From contig NZ_CP042831.1 in the NCBI RefSeq assembly GCF_008000935.1, forward strand, positions 2,418,001-2,482,000: DNA of 64,000 nt. Direction: 5' to 3'. Numbering within the stretch: position 1 is the first letter of the stretch; each line of letters begins with the position of its first letter. This document shows positions 1-7,437 of the stretch, piece after piece. Under the pieces are notes generated by a model that worked only from the letters and a program-made list of their open reading frames with translations, ran no database searches and had not been told where the DNA came from. This DNA is from Flavobacterium alkalisoli. GTDB taxonomy: Bacteria; Bacteroidota; Bacteroidia; Flavobacteriales; Flavobacteriaceae. Both the position numbers and the translations under genes were made by a program.

Positions 1-1799
1 TGCTTCTCCCTGTAGTCGTTAAGTATTTTAGATTTTTGCACAAAGCCATAAAACTTATCGTCCTTAAGTATAGGGAGGTAGTCGGCTTTCGAGGCTTCCA
101 GTTTGTCCATAATCATTTCTACCGAATCTTCAAGTGATACCGTTTCGGTTGCAGGAGCCATAAGCTCTTCCAGCTTGGAATACTTTATCTTAAACGGACT
201 GAATATTATATGCCTAATGGCATTAAAATCGATTATACCCACCAGTCGTTTCTTTTCGTCTACAACAGCAAAAAGGCTTTCGTTTGTAGAGGTAAGCAGC
301 TGCACCACATCATCGGGAGTTTGTGTAGGCAGCAGGGTAGGAACATCGGTTTTAATGATATTAAGGATGTCTATAGAATTAAGTACGTTTCGGTCTTTGT
401 CTGATGTAAATACTTCACCTGTTTCGGCAAGGTGTTTCACGTCCATAGAGTGAACTTCAAACTGTTTGGATACCGCAAAACTGATAGATGATACTATCAT
501 TAGCGGAAGCATAAGGCTATAACCTCCGGTAATCTCCCCGATAAGGAATATTGCCGTTAGCGGCGCATGGAAAAGTCCGCTCAAAATACCTGCCATACCC
601 ACTATGGTAAAGTTGCCCACAGGCAGGTCTTTATCCAGTCCGGTGAGGTTTATTATTTTGGCCACAAAAAAGCCCAGGTAAGACCCTACAAACAGGGAAG
701 GGGCAAAGTTACCACCGTTACCACCGCAGGAAAGCGTAAGTCCCGTTGCAAATACCTTTAGCATCATGGTTATACCTGCAAAAAGCAATAGTATCCAGGC
801 ATTGTCTTTAAATTCATCTACAAGGGTATTGTTCATAATAACCTCCGGGTGCTGACCCGAAAGTATCTTGATACTCTCATAACCCTCACCAAAAAGTGTT
901 GGGAACAGGAATATAAGAAATGCAAGCGGAATGGCACCGTATAATGCTTTGCGGTACTGTCCCATTTTAGTACGGGCAAAATGCTCTTCTATCCTCTGGA
1001 AGGTACGCGCGTGGTATAGTGATACAAAACCTGCCAGTATGCCCAGCAGTACATAGTAATGTATGTTATGGTAATCAAAAGACTGTTCTTTAGGGAAAGT
1101 TAGTAATACCTCTTCATTAAGTACAATGGTAGAGATAAGCGCACCTGTCGCTGCCGATATCATAATAGGGATAAAGGCCGTGATGGTAACATCGGTAAGT
1201 ACAACCTCTATGGCAAAAAGCACCCCGGCAATAGGGGCATTAAACGCTGCGGCTATACCGGCAGCCACACCACAGGCCAAAAGGAGTATCCTGTCTTTTT
1301 TAGACAGCTTGTATTTTTGTGCAAAGTTAGACCCGAAAGCCGCACCCGTTATGGTGATGGGCGACTCAAGTCCTGCCGATCCTCCTAAACCTACGGTTAG
1401 GGAACTGGTAAGTATCTGGGCATACATTTGTGCCCTGGGGATTATACCTCCTTTTTTTGCTACGGCATAAAGTATGCGCGAGCTTCCTTTCTCAATTTTA
1501 TTGTTAAGTACCCTACGCACTACCCATACCGTTAGTACAATACCCACTATAGGCAATATACTGTTAATGTAAGGCAGCTTAAGGTAGCTGTTTACATAGG
1601 TAGCAAAACGGAAAACGTTGTGGGCAAACCCTTTAAGTATAATTACCGCAAAACCTGTGGAGATGGAAACCAAAACACAAGACAGGTAAATAAAGTGCCT
1701 TTCGGATAAAAGGCTTTTCAGTAAAAAGAACAGGGTTTCAAGACGCCTAAAGTTATTTCTGAAGAATAATCTGATTTTAGAAATTGTTCTTTTGGGCAT
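1..1799 (-). CDS. ClC-family chloride transporter/channel with CBS domains (partial)
   Basis: Integral inner-membrane anion transporter, translated from the minus strand; the C-terminus runs off the window start. About 599 residues are present, so little is missing. The selectivity-filter region reads GLGGSAGLESP, with the gating glutamate at about residue 145. GGNGGNFAPSLF at about 359-370 is the GxFxP-type filter motif. A cytoplasmic pair of CBS domains follows from about residue 450. The proton-pathway glutamate of ClC exchangers (E203 in E. coli ClcA) aligns with Val199 in FAIEVV, which would favour a channel-like or altered mechanism. ATG is at 1799-1797. Family assignment is firm; transport mode is inferred. 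Confidence 0.93.
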   Translation of the reverse strand, partial: MPKRTISKIRLFFRNNFRRLETLFFLLKSLLSERHFIYLSCVLVSISTGFAVIILKGFAHNVFRFATYVNSYLKLPYINSILPIVGIVLTVWVVRRVLNNKIEKGSSRILYAVAKKGGIIPRAQMYAQILTSSLTVGLGGSAGLESPITITGAAFGSNFAQKYKLSKKDRILLLACGVAAGIAAAFNAPIAGVLFAIEVVLTDVTITAFIPIMISAATGALISTIVLNEEVLLTFPKEQSFDYHNIHYYVLLGILAGFVSLYHARTFQRIEEHFARTKMGQYRKALYGAIPLAFLIFLFPTLFGEGYESIKILSGQHPEVIMNNTLVDEFKDNAWILLLFAGITMMLKVFATGLTLSCGGNGGNFAPSLFVGSYLGFFVAKIINLTGLDKDLPVGNFTIVGMAGILSGLFHAPLTAIFLIGEITGGYSLMLPLMIVSSISFAVSKQFEVHSMDVKHLAETGEVFTSDKDRNVLNSIDILNIIKTDVPTLLPTQTPDDVVQLLTSTNESLFAVVDEKKRLVGIIDFNAIRHIIFSPFKIKYSKLEELMAPATETVSLEDSVEMIMDKLEASKADYLPILKDDKFYGFVQKSKILNDYREK

Positions 1800-1873
1800 T
1801 GCTTACTACTACTATTTAGATTGAGAATTTAAAAATGCTAAGGTACTGCATTTGTAAATTATTTAGGTCTAAA

Positions 1874-2539
1874 TCATAAATTTTTTAACGCTTCTCTAGC
1901 ACTCAGGGGCTTTAGGCCGGCTTTTGTTACGAAATCCCTAACGGCCTGCGGATTGGTTTTTCCGTACTCTCTTAGTGCCCGGCCAATAGCCTTTTGTATA
2001 AAAAATTCGTTACTGTGCTTATGCTTCAGGCTTTGGGTAAAAAGTATATCCTCAATAGTATCTTTTTTATAACCCAGCTGGAAGATAATAGCACTTCGGT
2101 TAAGCCACATATTATCACTATCGGAAAAACGGTTTATAACGTTTTCTGTCTCCTCCGGAAACTGCTGCAGGTAAACTCCCAAAAGATATTTGGAAATAGT
2201 ATCTACACTATCCCACCACGAATGGGTAACTATAAGATGTTCAATAAGGATTATATCATCCTTTACAAACTTCTTTTTAAGCTCTTTTATAAGCAGCTCT
2301 ATGGCACAATAGTGATACTCCCTTTTTTCCGTTTCATAGAGTTTAAGGGCTATATCGCGGCAGGATGTTTTAATTTCCTGTTTATGGTTAAGGCAGGCTT
2401 CCTTAAAAATTGCCCTTCTGTCGTTTGTCTTTAAGCCATAAAAAGTAAACAGGCCCCTCATGTAGTCCTGCATGTACTTTGCGTTTTCAGCATTGGCATT
2501 GGCTTTAAAGCCCAAGGTAAGTTCGTCTATGAAATTCAT
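1874..2539 (-). CDS. AlkD-like DNA alkylation repair protein
   Basis: 221-residue all-helical HEAT-like repeat protein of the AlkD DNA glycosylase family, which excises positively charged alkylated bases such as 3-methyladenine and 7-methylguanine. THSWWDSVD at 105-113 matches the catalytic Trp109/Asp113 region of Bacillus cereus AlkD, and NMWLNRSA matches the conserved second helix. The third catalytic residue, Trp187 of AlkD in QKAIGW, is Arg187 here (QKAIGR). Activity may therefore be reduced or altered. Its start overlaps the upstream ACP phosphodiesterase stop (ATGA), so the two are translationally coupled. Confidence 0.88.
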   Translation of the reverse strand: MNFIDELTLGFKANANAENAKYMQDYMRGLFTFYGLKTNDRRAIFKEACLNHKQEIKTSCRDIALKLYETEKREYHYCAIELLIKELKKKFVKDDIILIEHLIVTHSWWDSVDTISKYLLGVYLQQFPEETENVINRFSDSDNMWLNRSAIIFQLGYKKDTIEDILFTQSLKHKHSNEFFIQKAIGRALREYGKTNPQAVRDFVTKAGLKPLSAREALKNL

Positions 2540-3126
2540 ATTTCCAGTTCGGCTGATTTCTCTTTTACGTGATTTTGCAAATCTGCGAAAAATTCGGCGA
2601 ATTCCTTTTCAAAAATAGCATAGTGTTCCTTAAGTTCCTTAACTGAATTCCGCATACCCGACCTGTTTTTGGTCCTGTTGTCCATTTGCGTGAGTATACG
2701 CTCAATACCTTCCAGCGAAGCATAGCTTGCCAGCCAGTTATAGGTTATCATATACGGCATCATGCCCTTGGTCTTTTCGGTAAGTATATCGTAGTTGGCC
2801 TCCAGTATATGGTAAAAGCCCAGTGTATATTCTTCTAACGGAGTGCTGCTGTAGCTTGCCCAGTTTTTGGCAAGGAAATGATCATAAAACATATCCATAA
2901 TCACTCCGGCATAATGATGATACACGGGGTGCAGCCTTTTTGTACCTTTCCTGAAAACGGGGTGGGCATCGGTATAACTGTCTATGGCACGATGCAGCAG
3001 TATCCCTTTTTGAACATCAGGCGGAAAATGTTCGTATTTGTTTCCCGGAATATTATCGGCCATAAAGTTGCCAATCTTAACCAGATCGTTATCGCCCGAA
3101 AGGTATATGTGTGCCAAAAAGTTCAT
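2536..3126 (-). CDS. acpH: Acyl carrier protein phosphodiesterase
   Basis: Cytoplasmic ACP phosphodiesterase of the AcpH/YajB family, which removes the 4'-phosphopantetheine arm from holo-ACP. The N-terminal MNFLAHIYLS is diagnostic, followed by GNFMADNIPG, the metal-site region HRAIDSYTDAHPVF and MDMFYDHFLAKNW. I prefer the ATG at 3126 over the GTG at 3132 because family members begin with MNFLAH. It ends in an ATGA overlap with the AlkD-like gene and forms a two-gene operon with it. Length (196 residues) is normal for the family. Confidence 0.9.
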   Translation of the reverse strand: MNFLAHIYLSGDNDLVKIGNFMADNIPGNKYEHFPPDVQKGILLHRAIDSYTDAHPVFRKGTKRLHPVYHHYAGVIMDMFYDHFLAKNWASYSSTPLEEYTLGFYHILEANYDILTEKTKGMMPYMITYNWLASYASLEGIERILTQMDNRTKNRSGMRNSVKELKEHYAIFEKEFAEFFADLQNHVKEKSAELEI

Positions 3127-3244
3127 AGGCACAATTTAGCGATAAGTTTTGTGTTGGCAAATACCAAAAAGCACAATGGCGGGATAATCCTATTTTGTTA
3201 ACGTTTTTTATGATTTTGATAAACCCTTTAAGAAAATGCATTAT

Positions 3245-3252
3245 TATATTTG
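3245..3252 (+). promoter_or_regulatory. Promoter -7 box for glmM
   Basis: TATATTTG matches the Bacteroidetes -7 consensus TAnnTTTG, 37 bp before the glmM ATG. I see no TTG at the usual 17-23 bp upstream distance, so only the -7 box is claimed. Confidence 0.55.
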
Positions 3253-3288
3253 TGACTGAAAAAACAACCCGCTAACTAATTTTAAAAA

Positions 3289-4677
3289 ATGACGTTAATT
3301 AAATCGATATCAGGTATCAGGGGGACGATAGGAGGAAAAACCGGAGATAACCTGACACCAGTAGATGCCGTAAAATTTGCTTCTGCATACGGTACATGGC
3401 TAAAGAGCCAAAGCAATAAAGAAAAACTTACTGTAGTAATAGGCCGCGATGCACGTATATCAGGCCCAATGATTCACAGCCTTGTAATGAATACCCTTGT
3501 AGGATTAGGTATAGATGTGGTAGACTTAGACCTTTCCACTACGCCTACGGTTGAGGTTGCCGTTCCGCTGGAAAAGGCCGACGGTGGTATTATACTTACC
3601 GCAAGCCACAACCCTAAACAGTGGAATGCCTTAAAACTGCTTAACGAAAAAGGGGAGTTTCTTAGTGGTGCCGATGGTGCCAAAATACTTGAGATTGCCG
3701 AAAGCGAGGCTTTTGATTTTGCTGATGTGGATAACTTGGGCGAAATAACATCAAACGATGCGTTTATGGATATTCATATTGATGAGGTGCTTAACCTTCC
3801 GCTTGTGGATGTTGAGGCTGTTAAGGCTGCCAAATTTAAGGTAGTGGTAGATGGTGTTAACTCATCGGGGGGGGTTATTATCCCTAACCTGCTTGAGCAG
3901 ATGGGGGTAGAGGTAGTAAAACTATACTGTGAGCCTAACGGACACTTCCCTCATAACCCGGAGCCGTTAAAAGAGCACCTGGGCGATATTTGCGAACTTG
4001 TGATTAAGGAAAAGGCACACTTTGGTATAGTGGTAGATCCGGATGTAGACCGTTTGGCGTTTATTAGCGACGATGGCGAAATGTTTGGTGAGGAGTACAC
4101 CCTTGTTGCGGTGGCCGACTATGTACTGAGCAAAACACCGGGTAACACCGTGAGCAATATGTCATCTTCCCGTGCGCTTAGGGATATAACCGAAAAACAT
4201 GGCGGAAGCTATGAGGCAAGCGCAGTAGGAGAGGTGAACGTGGTGGAACTCATGAAAAAGAATAACGCTATTATAGGTGGCGAAGGTAACGGTGGTATCA
4301 TTTACCCTGAGCTTCACTATGGCCGCGATTCACTGGTGGGTGTGGCTTTGTTCCTTACTTACCTTGCAGAAAAGAAAATGAGCGTTGCTGCGCTTAGGGC
4401 TTCTTATCCGCAATATTATATGAGCAAGAACAAAATTGAGCTTACGCCGCAAATTAACGTAGACGCTATTTTAGAGTCTATGGCGACCAAATATGCTAAC
4501 GAGGATATCTCTACCATAGACGGTGTGAAAATCGACTTTGCAGAGGAGTGGGTACACCTTAGAAAATCGAACACCGAGCCTATTATCAGGATCTATACCG
4601 AAGCAAAAGGTCAGGATAAAGCCGATGCCCTTGCCGTTAGGATTATAGACGAGATTAAGCAGGTAGCGGGTATTTAA
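3289..4677 (+). CDS. glmM: Phosphoglucosamine mutase
   Basis: Alpha-D-phosphohexomutase of 462 residues. It most likely converts glucosamine-6-phosphate to glucosamine-1-phosphate for UDP-GlcNAc, peptidoglycan and LPS synthesis. All four domain signatures are visible: catalytic phosphoserine S106 in TASHNP, metal loop DPDVDR at 250-255, sugar-binding GGEGNGG at 330-336, and the C-terminal phosphate loop RKSNTEP. The ATG follows an A-rich stretch, typical for flavobacteria. It is a single gene with its own promoter, and a repeat block follows it. A phosphomannomutase specificity cannot be fully excluded by sequence, but the start ISGIRGT is usual for this clade's GlmM. Confidence 0.92.
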   Translation: MTLIKSISGIRGTIGGKTGDNLTPVDAVKFASAYGTWLKSQSNKEKLTVVIGRDARISGPMIHSLVMNTLVGLGIDVVDLDLSTTPTVEVAVPLEKADGGIILTASHNPKQWNALKLLNEKGEFLSGADGAKILEIAESEAFDFADVDNLGEITSNDAFMDIHIDEVLNLPLVDVEAVKAAKFKVVVDGVNSSGGVIIPNLLEQMGVEVVKLYCEPNGHFPHNPEPLKEHLGDICELVIKEKAHFGIVVDPDVDRLAFISDDGEMFGEEYTLVAVADYVLSKTPGNTVSNMSSSRALRDITEKHGGSYEASAVGEVNVVELMKKNNAIIGGEGNGGIIYPELHYGRDSLVGVALFLTYLAEKKMSVAALRASYPQYYMSKNKIELTPQINVDAILESMATKYANEDISTIDGVKIDFAEEWVHLRKSNTEPIIRIYTEAKGQDKADALAVRIIDEIKQVAGI

Positions 4678-4684
4678 ATTAAGA

Positions 4685-5128
4685 TTTTCAGATAATAGAT
4701 AATAGACGTGAGACTTCGCTTGTCATTGCGAGGGAAACGTAGTGCAGCGCGGCAATCTGTTTATGTTAGGATGTTCCATGTCGACCGAAGTGCAACGAAG
4801 TGGAGACATCTCGAGATTTTGTTCTGTCCTTTTGTCCTGCCACAAAAGAACGAAAAAGGCACGGCTATAACCCCTTAGGCTACAAATTACCTCTTTCGGC
4901 TAAACCATCCGAACTCGGCTGTCGCCTCAAACAGCGGATGCTTCTTTACGCCTCATTCCGTAATTTGCTTACGCCACGGCGTTTAATGCCGGAGCTTCAC
5001 TCTGCTGTTGTTTCCATTTCGACCGAAACGCAGTGTAGTGGAGAAATCTCAGAATTGTGTAAAAGTTCCCCTATCATTGCGAGGAGGGACGACCCCGCTG
5101 TGCGTGGCAGGCTGTGGCAATCTCAACC
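4685..5128. repeat. Interspersed repeat block 1
   Basis: Gene-free stretch built from dispersed repeat modules. They are an ATTGC...GCAAT element (4724-4758), an ATGTC...GACAT element (4777-4812), the long structured module with TTTTGTCCTGCCACAAAAG and CGGATGCTTCTTTACGCC (about 4829-5004), an ATTTC...GAAAT element (5015-5050) and a second ATTGC...GCAAT element (5075-5124). A 110-codon reading frame crossing these repeats has no protein-like features. Confidence 0.85.
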
Positions 5129-5653
5129 TTAATACAAATCAGATGTCTTTGTGATGTAATGAAACCCGGAAGGATCATCAAAGCTTGAAAGGTAGTTATT
5201 GAGGTAGCAGTAATAGAATAAAGTTTCCAGTTTATTTTCAGATAAGCTTTTCTTTAATCTGAAACTATCATGAGATTTCTCAAAATAGATTGCCAGAAAA
5301 GATTTAAAACCCTGTGAATGATACTGTTTCGAAATTTCTTTATCCAATGAAAAACAATCAATATACTTTGATTCTGCAAATGTTTGCTGATGGTTTAAGA
5401 CTGTTGTAATAAACTCTTCAAAGGAAATATCCATTTTATTTTCCTTGTACATAAACCTAAGTAGATTTATACCTACCTGAGCAACATCACCATTTTCACA
5501 TTTTACATAGAAATCAAGTCCTGAATACCGAGAGGGTATATCGGTAGTAATATCTTCATCAGCTATCCTTTTAATTAATTTGCTGTCAAATTCATTTGCA
5601 GGATTACCACAGGAAAAAGCCAGTAATAAAAGTAGAATGATTGAGAGTTTCAT
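5129..5653 (-). CDS. Predicted lipoprotein, unknown function
   Basis: 174-residue protein with a short hydrophobic signal peptide and a lipobox LAFSC (Cys15), so it is probably a lipid-anchored envelope protein. The mature part is mostly helical and has no family motif I recognise. It lies between a repeat block and a short GC-rich palindrome, on the same strand as the small zinc-ribbon membrane protein upstream. Base composition is AT-richer than glmM and purL, consistent with an accessory insertion between these housekeeping genes. Confidence 0.7.
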   Translation of the reverse strand: MKLSIILLLLLAFSCGNPANEFDSKLIKRIADEDITTDIPSRYSGLDFYVKCENGDVAQVGINLLRFMYKENKMDISFEEFITTVLNHQQTFAESKYIDCFSLDKEISKQYHSQGFKSFLAIYFEKSHDSFRLKKSLSENKLETLFYYCYLNNYLSSFDDPSGFHYITKTSDLY

Positions 5654-5682
5654 GTTTGGTGAGGTAAAGAGGTGTTTAATAG

Positions 5683-5706
5683 GTAAGAGCGGGATGCTCG
5701 CGCTAA
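5683..5706. repeat. Short GC-rich palindromic element, copy 1
   Basis: GAGCGGGATGCTCGCGC contains the palindrome GAGC-GGGAT-GCTC. A 14/17 match in the same orientation lies at about 6005-6021 (GAGTGGAACGCTCGCGC). Confidence 0.55.
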
Positions 5707-5709
5707 TTA

Positions 5710-5919
5710 TTATTCAATTGAACCAAAATATACTCCAGTTCGCTTAGTAAAATTACATTTTGGACAACTTAGTATTATTTCGTTAGTTTCTTCATCTATT
5801 TTTCTTTGTAATTTAGATTTGCAAATTTTACATCTTTTGATATAAAAAATTTTATACCCAAAAAAAGCTATAAGGATACCAAAAAACAACAGTAAAATTA
5901 TGGTAACATTATTCTTCAT
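5710..5919 (-). CDS. Small membrane protein with zinc ribbon
   Basis: 69-residue protein with one N-terminal transmembrane helix (about residues 5-25) followed by two CxxC knuckles (Cys30/Cys33 and CPKC at about 52-55), which form a predicted cytoplasmic zinc ribbon. Function unknown. It is flanked on both sides by related GC-rich palindromes (5683-5706 and 5999-6030). Upstream sequence encodes a 13-residue end (MNSFKKISAEDEE) overlapping its start, which looks like the tail of a lost gene. Confidence 0.65.
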   Translation of the reverse strand: MKNNVTIILLLFFGILIAFFGYKIFYIKRCKICKSKLQRKIDEETNEIILSCPKCNFTKRTGVYFGSIE

Positions 5920-5998
5920 CTTCTGCTGAAATCTTTTTAAAACTATTCATAAAATTCTCCCATTCTATTATTAAGAGATTCAAAATATCTCTTTAGCT

Positions 5999-6030
5999 AG
6001 CGTGAGTGGAACGCTCGCGCCAGCTGGAGA
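5999..6030. repeat. Short GC-rich palindromic element, copy 2
   Basis: AGCGTGAGTGGAACGCTCGC is related to the element at 5683-5706. The two copies bracket the 69-residue zinc-ribbon gene. Confidence 0.5.
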
Positions 6031-6052
6031 AATAGTAAACTGTTATAATATT

Positions 6053-7332
6053 TTATACAGGTCGTAGTTTTACGTTATCTATCATTTGCTGATATAATTT
6101 GTCTAATTTTTCTTCATTAACTTTAACTTTAGTCCTTGTCAAAAGATGCTTTATTCTTTTATCATTAACGGTAGATGATATATTAGACAGTCTTTCCACT
6201 AAAAAAATGATTCTTCTTCAGTAAGATTTTTAGATTTTATTCTTTCTGTAAAGAAGTACTTTATTGCATCAGAAAGCCCCATAACTCCTCTTTCAAATCT
6301 TACTGATGATATGTACATTTTTAATATTTCTTTTTCATTAAACTGATGACTTAACCAAATTGATAGTAATATTTCAATGAATTTTCTACGATATTTATTT
6401 TGATTAGAGGGAATAAAAAGAGTTCGTGTTAATTGCATCGTTATTGTTGAACCACCACTTTCAATATATCCATATTTATTTCTAAAACGTTTAAATCTAC
6501 TTACTCCTGCTCTTAATGTAGATTTGATTGAAATTCCTCCTTTATTACTATAAAAATTTTGATCTTCAATATCAATTAATATTCTTTTTAGGTTTTCATA
6601 ATTAATACCTAATCTGTCAAGGTCTATATATGACAACTTTGCTCGATACAATATATACTCAAAATTTGGTAGTAATTTTATAGCGAAAATTCTACTAATT
6701 AATTGGACAAATTGTAAGTAAAAAGTTTCATGTAATTCATATAATTTACATCTAAAAATATAATAGTATAAACATGTAACTATCAAGTGTATTATTATAT
6801 AAACATAAAGAGATACTGAATAACCATTGTTTTCTAAGGAGTAAAACCAAATAAAATTAATAGTTACTGTTAATATCCAGAATGGAACACTTTGAAACCA
6901 TAGCCATCCATTAAAAAACCTAATTTCGAAAGGATTCTTAGCTCCTTCAACTCTATTATTTGGGATTGTTAGGTGTATATTGCCATAGTCTAATCCCAGC
7001 ATAGAACGAAGGGTAACTACTTTTCTAGCATTAAATGTTATTTGTCTTTGTAGTTCAACAAAGTATCTAAGTAGAAATGCTCCAAGACATGTAGCTATTA
7101 TGGAAAAGAGTATGGAATTATTTTTAAAAATAGTTAAGTTTTTTTCTTGTTGATTAAAGAAAAACGGGATAATTATAGCAGTCAAAGCAACTAATATACT
7201 GGCTACCTGAGCATAAATTTTTGTTTGTGAATTAGCTAGCTTTTGAGCTTCCTCAAATTCAATTAAGACAACGTCTCTATTTTCTTTTTTAAAAACATAT
7301 GTAGGATAATATTGTTCAGCTTTATTGTCCAT
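6053..7332 (-). pseudogene. Membrane-anchored GT51 glycosyltransferase, frameshifted at a poly-T tract
   Basis: The open frame 7332-6199 gives 377 residues: four predicted transmembrane helices (about 41-60, 74-92, 148-167, 173-193), then a peptidoglycan glycosyltransferase domain. GT51 motifs present are ED(QN)F at 256-260 with catalytic Glu256, GGSTITMQL at 293-301, RRKFIE with Glu320, and KEILKMY at 334-340. The usual His of motif 1 (EDxxFxxHxG) is Asn263. The frame stops inside motif 5 at TEEESFF, within a 7-base homopolymer (6201-6207). One extra T would continue as LVERLSN and run to a stop at 6053, giving about 426 residues. It could be a pseudogene, a phase-variable gene, a slippage-expressed gene or a sequencing error. 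With four helices and N-in topology the catalytic domain would be cytoplasmic, unlike normal GT51 enzymes. Confidence 0.8.
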
Positions 7333-7388
7333 TAAGGTGTGTAATTAAGTATTAGCTAATTTAACATTTTTATTTTAACATAACCCCT

Positions 7389-7420
7389 AAAAAAAGCCCC
7401 GCAATTTGCGGGGCTTTTTT
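7389..7420. terminator. Rho-independent terminator after purL
   Basis: The stem AGCCCCGCA/TGCGGGGCT with loop ATT is flanked by A-tract on the left and T-tract on the right. It terminates purL on the minus strand and could also act on plus-strand transcripts. Confidence 0.9.
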
Positions 7421-7437
7421 ATCATATATAAGAAGTC

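Noticed and set aside
4800..5132. 110-codon open frame
   Set aside because: It runs through several interspersed repeat modules and has no protein-like composition.
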